Assembly (NCBI RefSeq): GCF_036250065.1
Contig: NZ_CP109199.1
Location: forward strand, 7,624,001 to 7,688,000
Reading direction: 5' to 3'
Source: Micromonospora sp. NBC_01699
GTDB lineage: Bacteria > Actinomycetota > Actinomycetes > Mycobacteriales > Micromonosporaceae
Length of the DNA: 64,000 bases
The position numbers were made by a program, and so were the translations under genes. Shown here one piece after another: positions 53,570 to 61,796 of the stretch; within the stretch, counting starts at the first letter, position 1; the number at the start of each line of letters is the position of its first letter. The notes beneath the pieces are model-generated. The model was not told the origin of the DNA, did no database searches, and worked only from the letters and a program-made list of their open reading frames with translations.

Positions 53570-54772
53570 TCAGCGGGCGGGGGTGATGGTGCCGGTTACT
53601 TCGCCCAGGGCGACAGGGCGGCCATTGGGGCCGGGGGCGGTGGCGGTGATGGTGACGGTGTCGCCGTCTTCGAGGAAGGTACGGGTGGTTCCGTCGGACA
53701 GGGTCAGCGGCTCGCTGCCGCCCCAGCTCAGCTCCAGGAACGAGCCGACCTGGTCACGCCGCTGACCGGAGACGGTGCCGGAGGCGTAGAGGTCACCGGC
53801 GCGCACCGAGGCGCCGTTGACGGTCAGGTGGGCCAACTGCTGGGCCGGGGTCCAGTACATGCCGGCGAACGGCGGCTCGCTCACCCGGCTGCCGTTCCAG
53901 TCGACCGCCAACCGCAGGTCGAGACCGAGATGCGGGTCGTCGCGCAGGTAGTCGAGGACCGGCGGGTCCTGCTCCGGCGCCGGCACCCAGGCGTGCGCCA
54001 GCGCGTCCAGCGGCACCACCCAGGGCGAGATCGAGGTGGCGAACGACTTGCCCAGGAACGGGCCGAGCGGCCGGTACTCCCAGTTTTGCAGGTCCCGCGC
54101 GGACCAGTCGTTGAGCAGCACGACCCCGAAGACGTACTCGGCGAACTGCTCGACCGGCACCCGGTCGGCGAGCGCGGACGGCAGTCCCACCACGAAACCG
54201 ACCTCGGCCTCGATGTCGAGCCGGATCGAGGGGCCGTAGACCGGGCCATCCGGAGTGGAGCGTTGCCCGCACGGGCGGACGATCGGCGTACCGGAGACGA
54301 CAACGGTGCCGGCCCGCCCGTGGTAGCCGATCGGCAGGTGTTTCCAGTTCGGCAGCAGCGGCGGCTCACCGGGGCGGAAGATCCGGCCCACGTTCGACGC
54401 GTGCTGCTCCGAGGAGTAGAAGTCGACGTAGTCGCCGACCTCGAACGGCAGCACCATGGTCACCTCGGCCAGCGGGACCAGCAGCGGCGCCACCGCTGCC
54501 CGGTGCGCGGGCTCGGTCAGCAGTTCCACTATCCGCTGCCGGACGGCACCCCACTGGGCGTGCCCGAGCGCCATGAACTCGTTGAGCGACGGCTCGCGCA
54601 GCGCACCGCCGGCCAGGATCAGCCCGGCCGCCTCCGCGCCGTCGAGGTCGAGCACGAGATCCCCGATCCGTACGCCGATCCGCCGCACCGCCTCGTCGCC
54701 GCGTACGAACACCCCGTACGGCAGGTTGTGCACGTCGTACGGCGAGCCCGCCGCGCCCTCGACCCAGCTCAC
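53570..54772 (-). CDS. fahA: Fumarylacetoacetase
   Basis: 400 residues. An N-terminal SH3-like part and a C-terminal FAH beta-roll: VDFYSSEQHASNVGRIFR holds metal-binding Asp and the catalytic-type His, and YGPSIRLDIEAEVGFVVG, VVLLNDWSARDLQNWEY and LGKSFATSISPWVV follow. It hydrolyses fumarylacetoacetate to fumarate and acetoacetate, the last step of tyrosine breakdown. The GTG at 54772 overlaps the upstream unknown gene's stop (GTGA). Confidence 0.94.
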   Translation of the reverse strand: MSWVEGAAGSPYDVHNLPYGVFVRGDEAVRRIGVRIGDLVLDLDGAEAAGLILAGGALREPSLNEFMALGHAQWGAVRQRIVELLTEPAHRAAVAPLLVPLAEVTMVLPFEVGDYVDFYSSEQHASNVGRIFRPGEPPLLPNWKHLPIGYHGRAGTVVVSGTPIVRPCGQRSTPDGPVYGPSIRLDIEAEVGFVVGLPSALADRVPVEQFAEYVFGVVLLNDWSARDLQNWEYRPLGPFLGKSFATSISPWVVPLDALAHAWVPAPEQDPPVLDYLRDDPHLGLDLRLAVDWNGSRVSEPPFAGMYWTPAQQLAHLTVNGASVRAGDLYASGTVSGQRRDQVGSFLELSWGGSEPLTLSDGTTRTFLEDGDTVTITATAPGPNGRPVALGEVTGTITPAR

Positions 54773-55662
54773 TCGGTCTCCCCGTGGTTCATCAGTCCCA
54801 GTTGGGCCAGGTCGGTCAGTGGTTCGTCGATGCTGCACGAGCCGAACCCGCGCCAGAGCGGCCGGGCCTGGTCGCGCCGGATCCGGGCCGGCTCGACCAG
54901 GCGCAGCGGATCGCCGCTGGCGAGCAGTTCGGCGACCTCGGCCACCTCGGCGTCCTCGGCCGCGGCGGCGGTCGCCACCAGTACGTTGACGAAGCCGTGG
55001 TGGGTGAAGCCGGTCTCCGGGTCGGTGTGCCGCAGCGCGTGGTGAAGCCCGGCGGTGAGCTTGAACGGCAGGTCCCGGTCCCGGCAGGCGCGGATCACGG
55101 CGGCCAGCTCGACCGGGCTCGGGAAGAGTTCGGCGGCGAGCCCACCGGTGCGGAACTTCGCCGCGATCGGGGTGCCGGCCGCCCGCGCCGCCGCGATCCC
55201 GTCCAGGGCGCCGAGCAGCCCCCAGGTCAGCGGGACCTCGGCGTACAGCTCGGGCGTCGGCAGGTCGGCCCGGACGGCGTACGGCTCGGGCCTCGGCTCC
55301 TCCGCCGGCAGGGCGAGCAGTTCGGTCAGGCCGGGCAGCGGGTCCTCGCCGCGTTTGGCGACCGCCACCTCGATCTGCCGGGGCACCAGTCGGGGGTCGG
55401 CCGTGGCCAGCAGGGCGGGCAGCCGGCCGATCGGCACGTCACCGATGACGCCGACCTCGATCCGCTCGTCCGGGTCCAGCAGGGCGGACAGTTGGGTCAG
55501 GGCCGAGGCGGGGACGAGCAGCGGGCCGACGAGGTCGGCGTACCAGGCGGTCCGGTGCGCCCGGTGGGCGACGAGGGCATCGGCCAGCGACGCGCTGCCG
55601 GGCGGGAAGACGGCCGCGTCGTCGACCAGGCCGGCGAAGAGCCGGGGCACCTGCGTTGACAC
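54769..55662 (-). CDS. Conserved-looking protein of unknown function in the homogentisate operon
   Basis: 297 residues, no signal peptide or membrane helix. The repeated pattern of strands ending in charged or Gly-rich loops (LVGPLLVPASAL, RIEVGVIGDVP, GTPIAAKFRTGG, LPFKLTAGLHHALRH, RPLWRGFGSCSIDEP) suggests an alpha/beta barrel with Lys and His positions in KFRTGG and KLTAGLHH that could be catalytic. I do not recognise the family. It is coupled by a 4-bp overlap to fumarylacetoacetase, and no maleylacetoacetate isomerase is present, so that role is worth testing. Confidence 0.8.
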   Translation of the reverse strand: MSTQVPRLFAGLVDDAAVFPPGSASLADALVAHRAHRTAWYADLVGPLLVPASALTQLSALLDPDERIEVGVIGDVPIGRLPALLATADPRLVPRQIEVAVAKRGEDPLPGLTELLALPAEEPRPEPYAVRADLPTPELYAEVPLTWGLLGALDGIAAARAAGTPIAAKFRTGGLAAELFPSPVELAAVIRACRDRDLPFKLTAGLHHALRHTDPETGFTHHGFVNVLVATAAAAEDAEVAEVAELLASGDPLRLVEPARIRRDQARPLWRGFGSCSIDEPLTDLAQLGLMNHGETE

Positions 55663-55694
55663 GAACAGAGAACTTACGGGACGCTACGACTAAC

Positions 55695-55719
55695 GGACAA
55701 CAGCGTCCGATTATCGGAC
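55695..55719. promoter_or_regulatory. Operator-like palindrome between the homogentisate pathway units
   Basis: GTCCGAT-T-ATCGGAC (55705-55719) is a perfect palindrome, and CGGAC (55695-55699) adds a third half-site facing GTCCG. It lies in the 95-bp gap between the divergent unknown/fahA and hmgA genes, placed to control both. Confidence 0.65.
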
Positions 55720-55757
55720 ACCATCGGCCGCTGAATGGGACAAATGCGGAGGTCAAA

Positions 55758-56927
55758 GTGCCTTACTACCGCAGCGTCGGTGAGCTGCCCCGTAAACGCC
55801 ACACCCAGTTCCGCCAGCCCGACGGCAGCCTGTACGCCGAGGAGCTGATGGGTCAGGAGGGCTTCTCCTCCGACTCGTCGCTGCTCTACCACCGCTACCC
55901 GCCGACCGCGATCGTGGGCGCGCAGGAGTTCACCCCGCCCGCCTGGTCCCGGCTGCCGAACCTGCCACTCAAGCCCCGCCACCTGCGTACGCACAAGCTC
56001 GACGCGGGCGGAGCGGACCCCGTACTGGGCCGGCAGCACCTGCTCGCCAACGACGACGTACGCATCTCGTACGTGGTCGCCGACCGGCCGTCCCCGCTCT
56101 ACCGCAACGCCATCGGCGACGAGTGCCTGTACGTCGAGTCCGGCGCCGCCCGGATCGAGTCGAGCTTCGGTGTGCTCGGGGTGACCGCCGGCGACTACGT
56201 GATCATCCCGACCTCGGTGATCCACCGGATAGTGCCGATCGCCCCCGATCCACTGCGCCTGCTCACCGTCGAGGCGACCGGGCACATCGGCCCGCCCAAG
56301 CGTTACCTCTCCGCCCGGGGCCAGTTCCTGGAGCACTCCCCCTACTGCGAACGCGACGTACGCGGCCCCGCCGAACCGTTCCTCGTCGAGGATGAGGACG
56401 TCGAGGTGTACGTCCAACACCGACGCGGCTGGACCCGGTACGTCTACGCCAACCACCCGTTCGACGTGGTCGGCTGGGACGGGCACCTATACCCGTGGGC
56501 CTTCTCCATCCACGACTTCGAGCCGATCACCGGCCGGGTGCACCAGCCGCCACCGGTGCACCAGACCTTCCAGGGCCCCAACTTCGTCATCTGCTCATTC
56601 GTCCCGCGCAAGGTGGACTACCACCCGCTGGCGATCCCGGTGCCGTACAACCACCACAACACCGACTCCGACGAGATGCTGTTCTACACCGGCGGCAACT
56701 ACGAGGCCCGGCGCGGTTCCGGCATCGAGCAGGGCTCGATCTCGCTGCACCCGGCGGGTTTCACCCACGGCCCCCAGCCCGGTGCCGCCGAACGCGCCAT
56801 CGGGGTCGACTACTTCGACGAACTGGCCGTCATGGTCGACACCTTCCGCCCGCTCGACCTCTGCGAACCCGGCCTGGCCGTGGAAGACCCCGCCTACGCC
56901 TGGACCTGGGCCCGCCGCACCATCTGA
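55758..56927 (+). CDS. hmgA: Homogentisate 1,2-dioxygenase
   Basis: 389 residues. Cupin-fold dioxygenase: GDYVIIPTSVIHRIVPI, IHDFEPITGRVHQPPPVHQT, and the iron-site region VPYNHHNTDSDEMLFYTGG, followed by SISLHPAGFTHGPQPG. It opens the ring of homogentisate to maleylacetoacetate. The GTG at 55758 is chosen over an upstream ATG because GGAGG sits 5 nt before it, and because the upstream stretch overlaps the divergent gene and the palindrome. Confidence 0.94.
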   Translation: MPYYRSVGELPRKRHTQFRQPDGSLYAEELMGQEGFSSDSSLLYHRYPPTAIVGAQEFTPPAWSRLPNLPLKPRHLRTHKLDAGGADPVLGRQHLLANDDVRISYVVADRPSPLYRNAIGDECLYVESGAARIESSFGVLGVTAGDYVIIPTSVIHRIVPIAPDPLRLLTVEATGHIGPPKRYLSARGQFLEHSPYCERDVRGPAEPFLVEDEDVEVYVQHRRGWTRYVYANHPFDVVGWDGHLYPWAFSIHDFEPITGRVHQPPPVHQTFQGPNFVICSFVPRKVDYHPLAIPVPYNHHNTDSDEMLFYTGGNYEARRGSGIEQGSISLHPAGFTHGPQPGAAERAIGVDYFDELAVMVDTFRPLDLCEPGLAVEDPAYAWTWARRTI

Positions 56928-56958
56928 CCCCCGCCTGCCGGCCGACCCCGGTTTCCGA

Positions 56959-57059
56959 GATCCGCACTCTTCCACGGAAAGCGTGCCCGTCCGCGCGGGA
57001 GTGGGCACGCTTTCTCTGAAAGAGTGCGGATCCGGTTCTCTGAAAGAGTGCGGATCCGG
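56959..57059. repeat. Nested palindrome with a 24-bp tandem duplication
   Basis: Inner arms GAAAGCGTGCCC (56977-56988) and GGGCACGCTTTC (57003-57014) are enclosed by GATCCGCACTCTT (56959-56971) and AAGAGTGCGGATC (57020-57032). A 24-bp block including the right outer arm (57012-57035) is then repeated exactly at 57036-57059. It lies between the convergent hmgA and TPR genes and can fold in two registers. Confidence 0.85.
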
Positions 57060-57071
57060 GCGGCGGGAGGG

Positions 57072-58139
57072 TCAGCTCGGGGCGGGGCCGTAGCGACGCA
57101 GGACGGCGAACTCGGCGACCGAGGCGGCGGCGATGGCCAGGATCAGCGGCCACGGCGACCCAACCAGGGCATAGAGCATAATGAGTACGGGCGCGGCCAG
57201 GGCGGCGTACACCGCCAGCGCCAGGGTCCGGTCCCGGGGCAGCAGCTCGGGCAGGATCGTCCGAACCAGGCCGGGCACCGCCGAGGCGAACCGCCACAGC
57301 AGCAGCCCGCCGCCGACGGCCAGCAGCGCCGCCCAGGCCCGCGACGCGGGGCCGTTCACCAGGGTCAGGTACGCCACCAGCACCGCCGCCGCGATCGAGT
57401 AGCCGGCGCCGTACGTGACCAGGCGGAGCAGGCTCTCACCGACCGAACGTACGCTGTTCGTGCGTACCGGGGTGATCGCCACGTTCGCCGCGACCTGCTC
57501 CAGCGCCCACACGTACCGGCGCCGCTCCAGCCGGCTCTGGCCCACGTCGTCACGGGCCTCGGCGAGCGACGGATCGAGCTCCAGCGCCTCCCGGTAGGCC
57601 CGCTCGGCCAGGTCGAACAGGTCCAGCCGGGCCGCGACCATGCCGAGCACCAGGTGCGCCTGCGCCTCGCGCGGGGCCAGCTCGACCCCACGCCAGGCCG
57701 CGTTCAGCGCCGGCTGGCCGTTGCGCGCGTCGGCCAGGATTCCGGCGGCGCTGCGCTGGGCGTACGCGTCCGCGGGTCCCCGGCGCAGCAACTCGTCGGC
57801 GACCTCGGCGGCCTCCTTGAACCGGCGCTGGTCGACCAGGGCCAGTCCCCGGGCGACCAGCGGGGGCGCCCAGTCGGGCGCGGCACCGGGGATGGCGGCC
57901 GTCGCGGTCGACACGGCGACCGCGGTGTCGGCGGCGGCCAGTGCCTCCTCCGGCCGCTGCGCCGCCAACTGCACCCGGGCGAGCATGGTCCACGCCCGGA
58001 CGCTGGCCTGGTCGAGGGTGATGGCGAAGCCGAGTTCGGCCACGGCGTCGTCGTAACGGCCGAGTTCGGCCATCAGGTCGGCCCGCTGGAGGTAGTCCTC
58101 GGCGGAAGCGTGCTGTTCGGGTGCGGCATCGCTGGACAC
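57072..58139 (-). CDS. TPR-repeat protein with C-terminal membrane helices
   Basis: 355 residues from GTG. At least four TPR units occupy about 12-215 (SAEDYLQRADLMAELGRYDD, AYREALELDPSLAEARDDVG), followed by hydrophobic segments at about 240-345 in two pairs (SIAAAVLVAYLTLVNG, AALLAVGGGLLLWRF, LALAVYAALAAPVLIMLYAL). The TPR part would be cytoplasmic, suggesting a scaffold at the membrane. No partner is apparent; ispF follows 80 bp upstream on the same strand. Confidence 0.8.
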   Translation of the reverse strand: MSSDAAPEQHASAEDYLQRADLMAELGRYDDAVAELGFAITLDQASVRAWTMLARVQLAAQRPEEALAAADTAVAVSTATAAIPGAAPDWAPPLVARGLALVDQRRFKEAAEVADELLRRGPADAYAQRSAAGILADARNGQPALNAAWRGVELAPREAQAHLVLGMVAARLDLFDLAERAYREALELDPSLAEARDDVGQSRLERRRYVWALEQVAANVAITPVRTNSVRSVGESLLRLVTYGAGYSIAAAVLVAYLTLVNGPASRAWAALLAVGGGLLLWRFASAVPGLVRTILPELLPRDRTLALAVYAALAAPVLIMLYALVGSPWPLILAIAAASVAEFAVLRRYGPAPS

Positions 58140-58219
58140 CGTTCGAGCCTAGACGGGCCGTACGAACGGAGGTCGGCGGCCGTGGATGGCCGAGCCTGTC
58201 ACCGTGAACGGAACGAGAG

Positions 58220-58693
58220 TCACCGGGAATGGATCAGGGCCACCGCGAGCCCGGCCAGCCCCTCGGCCCGACCGGTCAGTCCGAGACCGTCGGTGGTGGT
58301 GCCGGAGACCGTCACCGGGGCGCCCACCGCTTCGGTGAGCACCCGCTGCGCCTCGTCGCGCCGGGGCCCGATCTTCGGCCGTACGCCGATCACCTGGATC
58401 GACACGTTGCCGATCTCGAAGCCGGCGGCCCGTACCCGGCGGGCGGTCTCGGCGAGCAGCACCACCCCGGCGGCACCGGCCCACTCCGGCCGGTCGGTGC
58501 CGAAGTTGGCGCCGAGGTCGCCGAGCCCGGCGGCGGAGAGCAGCGCGTCGCAGGCGGCGTGCGCGGCGACGTCACCGTCGGAGTGCCCGGCCAGCCCGTC
58601 GACGCCGGGCCAGTGCAGGCCCGCCACCCAGCAGGCCCGGCCAGCTTCGAAGGCGTGTACGTCGGTGCCGATGCCGACCCGGGGAACGATCAC
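58220..58693 (-). CDS. ispF: 2-C-methyl-D-erythritol 2,4-cyclodiphosphate synthase
   Basis: 157 residues, standard length. Zinc-site motif GTDVHAF near 9-15 and [11 protein letters not shown] near 36-46; the substrate loop NFGTDRPEW follows. [14 protein letters not shown]-like strand and [14 protein letters not shown] close the trimer cavity. It performs the fifth step of the MEP isoprenoid pathway. Downstream of ispD by 35 bp. Confidence 0.95.
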   Translation of the reverse strand: MIVPRVGIGTDVHAFEAGRACWVAGLHWPGVDGLAGHSDGDVAAHAACDALLSAAGLGDLGANFGTDRPEWAGAAGVVLLAETARRVRAAGFEIGNVSIQVIGVRPKIGPRRDEAQRVLTEAVGAPVTVSGTTTDGLGLTGRAEGLAGLAVALIHSR

Positions 58694-58728
58694 CGGGACA
58701 GGGTACCGAGCGGGCGTCGTGCCGTCGG

Positions 58729-59469
58729 TCAGGCGGCGCCGGGCCCCGGCTGGCTCTGCAACAGGTGCTCGGCCAGGGCCAGGTCGAACGGAGCGGTGAT
58801 CTTCATCGCGTACGGCGAGCCGGGCACGCAGGTGACCCGTACGCCCTGCTTCTCCACCAGGCCCGCGTCGTCGGTGAGCGAGTCGACGGCGGCGGCGTGC
58901 GCGGCGGCCAGCACCGCCCGGCGGAAGCCCTGCGGGGTCTGTACGGCCCGCAACGCGGACCGGTCGACGGTGCCGAGCACCATCCCGTCGGCGTCGACCT
59001 CCTTGACCGTGTCGATCACCGGCAGCACCGGGATCGCGGCGTCGTGCCCGGCCCGGATCGTCGCGGCGACCGACTCGACCAGCACCGGCGGGATCAGTGC
59101 CCGCGCCGCGTCGTGCACCAGCACGATCGACGGCCCGTCCGGTACGGCGGCCAGCGCGGCGGCGACCGACGCCTGTCGGGTGGCACCACCGACCACCACT
59201 GTCAGTTCGGCGATCGGGGCCAGCAGCCGCCGCACCGCCTCGACCTCGGCCGGCGGCGCCGCCACCACTATCGTGTGTACGGACGGAGCGGTGGCGATCC
59301 GGCGCACCGCGTGCACCAGCAGCGGCTCCCCGGCGAGCAGCCGGAGCGCCTTCGGTGCGCCGGGCCCGAGTCGTACGCCCGCGCCCGCCGCAGGAACGAG
59401 GACCGCGACGTCACCGCGCGGATTGAGCTGCGCGGTCACGTCGCGGTCCTCGTCTTCTCTGCGAGCCAT
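58729..59469 (-). CDS. ispD: 2-C-methyl-D-erythritol 4-phosphate cytidylyltransferase
   Basis: 246 residues. The nucleotide-binding loop [18 protein letters not shown] near 25-42, [48 protein letters not shown] and [11 protein letters not shown] are all IspD hallmarks. An in-frame GTG at 59439, preceded by GAGGA, is an alternative start that would remove ten residues before the conserved part. Third MEP step; forms the carD-ispD-ispF cluster. Confidence 0.94.
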   Translation of the reverse strand: MARREDEDRDVTAQLNPRGDVAVLVPAAGAGVRLGPGAPKALRLLAGEPLLVHAVRRIATAPSVHTIVVAAPPAEVEAVRRLLAPIAELTVVVGGATRQASVAAALAAVPDGPSIVLVHDAARALIPPVLVESVAATIRAGHDAAIPVLPVIDTVKEVDADGMVLGTVDRSALRAVQTPQGFRRAVLAAAHAAAVDSLTDDAGLVEKQGVRVTCVPGSPYAMKITAPFDLALAEHLLQSQPGPGAA

Positions 59470-59504
59470 GGGTGGGATTGCGGCGGATCATCCCTACCCG
59501 GGTG

Positions 59505-59990
59505 TTACGCCTCGGTGAGCACCTTGTCGAGAAGGTTCTCAGCTTCGTCCTTGGTGCTCTTCTCGGCGAGCGCGACCTCGCCGACCAGGATGTCGCGGGC
59601 CTTGGCGAGCATCCGCTTCTCGCCCGCCGACAGGCCCCGCTCCCGCTCCCGGCGCCAGAGGTCGCGAACGACCTCAGCCACCTTAAGGGGGTTTCCGGAG
59701 GCCAGCTTTTCCAGATTCGCCTTGTAACGCCGCGACCAGTTGGTCGGCTCCTCGGTGTGAGGGGCGCGGAGGACATCGAAGACCTTACCCAGGCCCTCTT
59801 CGCCGACCACTTCGCGGACGCCGACGATCTCGGCATTCTCAGCGGGCACCCGGACCGTCAGGTCACCCTGCGCGACCCTGAGGACGAGGTACTGCTTTGG
59901 CTCGCCCTTGATGACCCGAGTCTCGATTGCCTCGATGAGTGCGGCCCCGTGGTGGGGGTAAACAACGGTCTCGCCGACACTGAAAACCAT
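59505..59990 (-). CDS. carD: CarD-family transcriptional regulator
   Basis: 161 residues. N-terminal RNA-polymerase-interaction domain ([36 protein letters not shown]) and C-terminal helical DNA-binding domain ([40 protein letters not shown]). CarD stabilises open promoter complexes, notably at rRNA promoters, and is essential in mycobacteria. AAAGGGG precedes the ATG. The gene order with ispD-ispF is conserved in actinobacteria. Confidence 0.95.
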   Translation of the reverse strand: MVFSVGETVVYPHHGAALIEAIETRVIKGEPKQYLVLRVAQGDLTVRVPAENAEIVGVREVVGEEGLGKVFDVLRAPHTEEPTNWSRRYKANLEKLASGNPLKVAEVVRDLWRRERERGLSAGEKRMLAKARDILVGEVALAEKSTKDEAENLLDKVLTEA

Positions 59991-60317
59991 AGGTTCGAAA
60001 CCCCTTTCGCTGTGTCTAGGGTAACACGCTCAGGCACTGATGTCCCACCTCAGTCCTGACCATTAGCGCAGCTCAGAGGCCCTGTGAGAGGTCTTTCTTC
60101 CGCTTGACAGGCCGCGGATCCACAGGTTTCACCACGCTGCGTAACCTCCGGATCACCGGCCGGCGAGCCTAGTCGGAAGAATCGGATGTGGGGCGTTCCG
60201 GTGGTTCAATCATATCTCTCCCCCTTAGGGGGCGCCGGAGACTAGCGGTACGGGCCCCGGTACGGGACGCTGGACGAGGAGCCCGATCCATTATCACGTG
60301 ACCGGCCAGGGGGCACG
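59991..60317. promoter_or_regulatory. Intergenic region with candidate carD promoter
   Basis: On the minus strand GGGACA (60046-60041), a 17-nt spacer and TACCCT (60023-60018) form a fair sigma-A-type promoter about 30 bp before carD. A short CCCCC-TTA-GGGGG palindrome lies at 60220-60232. TTGACA at 60104-60109 faces the other gene, but no good -10 box follows it. Confidence 0.4.
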
Positions 60318-61064
60318 ATGGGCACGCCGGGAAACAGCGAAGGTTCGCCCGAGTTCGGCGGTCAGCCGGACGGCCTGCCCGACCTGCCGCCGGGCTGGGG
60401 TCCGATCGTCATCCCCGACGATCCGGCCGAACTCGCCGCCGAAGCAGCCCTGATCCGCCGCGAACTGCGCCAACAGACTCGGCGGGCAACCTGGCGCCGA
60501 CGCCTCGGCCTGGGCCGCACCGGCAGCCTCACCGCAGTCCGGCTCACCCTGCTGATCATGCCGCTGGCGCTGATCGCCGCGCTCGGCAGCCTCTTCGCGG
60601 TGGTCTGGCCCGGCCAGCAACGCCAACCCGCCGCCCCGCGCACCAGCACCGGCGGCAGCCCCGGACGTACGCTGCCCGCGCTCGACCTGGTCGACTCGTT
60701 CGCCGCCCCGGTCGCCCTGCGCGGGCTGCTCCCGGCGGTGATCCTGCTGACCGACACCTGCGCCTGCGGCGACCAGGTGACCGCCGTCGCGATGACCGCA
60801 CCCACCGGGGTGACCGTGATCGTGGTGACCAGCGGCCGGTCCCGGCCCAGCCCGCTGCCGAGCCCACCACCGGTGGTCGGCGCACCCATCCGCGCGCTGG
60901 CCGACCCGGCCGCCGAACTGCGCGGCTTCATCCAGGTGGAGGGACGGCCCGGCGCCGCCACCGCCGTGCTGGTCGACCGCTCCGGCGAGATCGTACGGAT
61001 CCTGCCCGCCCTGGGCTCGCCCACCGACTACCAGCTAGACCTGCCCGAACTCACCCGACGCTGA
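60318..61064 (+). CDS. Membrane-anchored redoxin-like protein
   Basis: 248 residues. A cytoplasmic N-terminal part (PDLPPGWGPIVIPDDPAELA) with a basic helix is followed by one membrane helix (about 73-96, LTLLIMPLALIAALGSLFAV). A Ser/Pro linker then leads to a thioredoxin-like domain beginning GRTLPALDLVDSFAAPVALR. The site is CAC (about 149-151) instead of CxxC, so classical disulfide exchange may be altered. The substrate is unknown. AGGGGG precedes the ATG. Confidence 0.7.
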   Translation: MGTPGNSEGSPEFGGQPDGLPDLPPGWGPIVIPDDPAELAAEAALIRRELRQQTRRATWRRRLGLGRTGSLTAVRLTLLIMPLALIAALGSLFAVVWPGQQRQPAAPRTSTGGSPGRTLPALDLVDSFAAPVALRGLLPAVILLTDTCACGDQVTAVAMTAPTGVTVIVVTSGRSRPSPLPSPPPVVGAPIRALADPAAELRGFIQVEGRPGAATAVLVDRSGEIVRILPALGSPTDYQLDLPELTRR

Positions 61065-61116
61065 ACCCGTCCCGTCGGCACCCTCCTGCCCGGAACAGGT
61101 TCGGTGCGGGACGGGT
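61065..61116. terminator. Bidirectional terminator between convergent genes
   Basis: ACCCGTCCCG (61065-61074) pairs with CGGGACGGGT (61107-61116), extended inside by GCACC/GGTGC. It begins directly after the redoxin-like gene stop and ends 15 bp before the end of the convergent membrane protein gene. Confidence 0.65.
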
Positions 61117-61130
61117 CGGCACGGAACGGG

Positions 61131-61796
61131 TCAGGACAGGGCGAGCAGTTGGATCGCCACCTCGACCGGCCCCGGCTGCGGGCGGGCCCGGGACACCTGG
61201 ATACCCATCCGCGTACCGGCCGCGGTCACCGCGGTGCTGGCGAACCCGTCACCGCAGACCAGCGCCATCTCGGTAAAACCGGTACGGGTGCCGTCGACCC
61301 GGATGGTCAACTCACCGGGACCGTCGCAGACGTACTGCAATAGGTAGCGCGCACCCGACTCGACCTGGACCGGCCAGTCGATGATGGTGCCTTCGTGCAC
61401 CGCGAACTGGTCCCGCCGTACGGTGCCCGGAAACTCCGGCAGCCCCCGGCCGGCATCGGGCACCATCGCCCCGGTCTCCGGATCCACCGAGTCGTACGAG
61501 TCGTACGCCAGGTCCGGCGGCACCACCGGCGACGCGGTCCGTGGCGCGGCGACCGGCCCGGTCGGCGTGGGCGCCGAGGCCGCCCACCACCAGCCACCAA
61601 CCGCCAGCACCGCCGCCGTACCCACGGCCAGCAGGACGTCGACGCCCCGGTCGACCCCGGCCGGGGTGTCGACGTCCGACGGACCCGGACCCGACGGACC
61701 CGGACCCGACAGACCCGGACCCGACAGACCCGGACCCGACGGACCCGGAACTGGCGGGTCGGCGCCCGACGGGTCGGGGTGCGTGCCGGTCAGCAC
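61131..61796 (-). CDS. Repeat-bearing single-pass membrane protein of unknown function
   Basis: 221 residues from GTG. An N-terminal stretch of repeated SGPGL/SGPGP pentapeptides (about 16-40), a membrane helix (about 53-73, VDVLLAVGTAAVLAVGGWWW), and an outer domain with FAVHEGTIIDWPVQVESGAR, two cysteines (YVCDGPG, LVCGDGF) and a GIQVSRARPQPGPVEVAIQL strand, possibly a jelly-roll. It overlaps the polyketide synthase stop by 7 bp, so it probably acts with that enzyme. I do not recognise the family. Confidence 0.75.
   Translation of the reverse strand: MLTGTHPDPSGADPPVPGPSGPGLSGPGLSGPGPSGPGPSDVDTPAGVDRGVDVLLAVGTAAVLAVGGWWWAASAPTPTGPVAAPRTASPVVPPDLAYDSYDSVDPETGAMVPDAGRGLPEFPGTVRRDQFAVHEGTIIDWPVQVESGARYLLQYVCDGPGELTIRVDGTRTGFTEMALVCGDGFASTAVTAAGTRMGIQVSRARPQPGPVEVAIQLLALS
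61681..61749. repeat. 15-bp tandem repeat, about 4.6 copies
   Basis: The unit GGACCCGGACCCGAC (first base G or A) is repeated at 61681, 61696, 61711 and 61726, with a partial copy to 61749. On the minus strand it encodes the SGPGL/SGPGP repeats of the overlapping gene. Confidence 0.9.

Noticed and set aside
60220-60232. CCCCC-TTA-GGGGG as a terminator or operator.
   Set aside because: Arms are only five bases and consist of one nucleotide, too weak to assign in GC-rich DNA.
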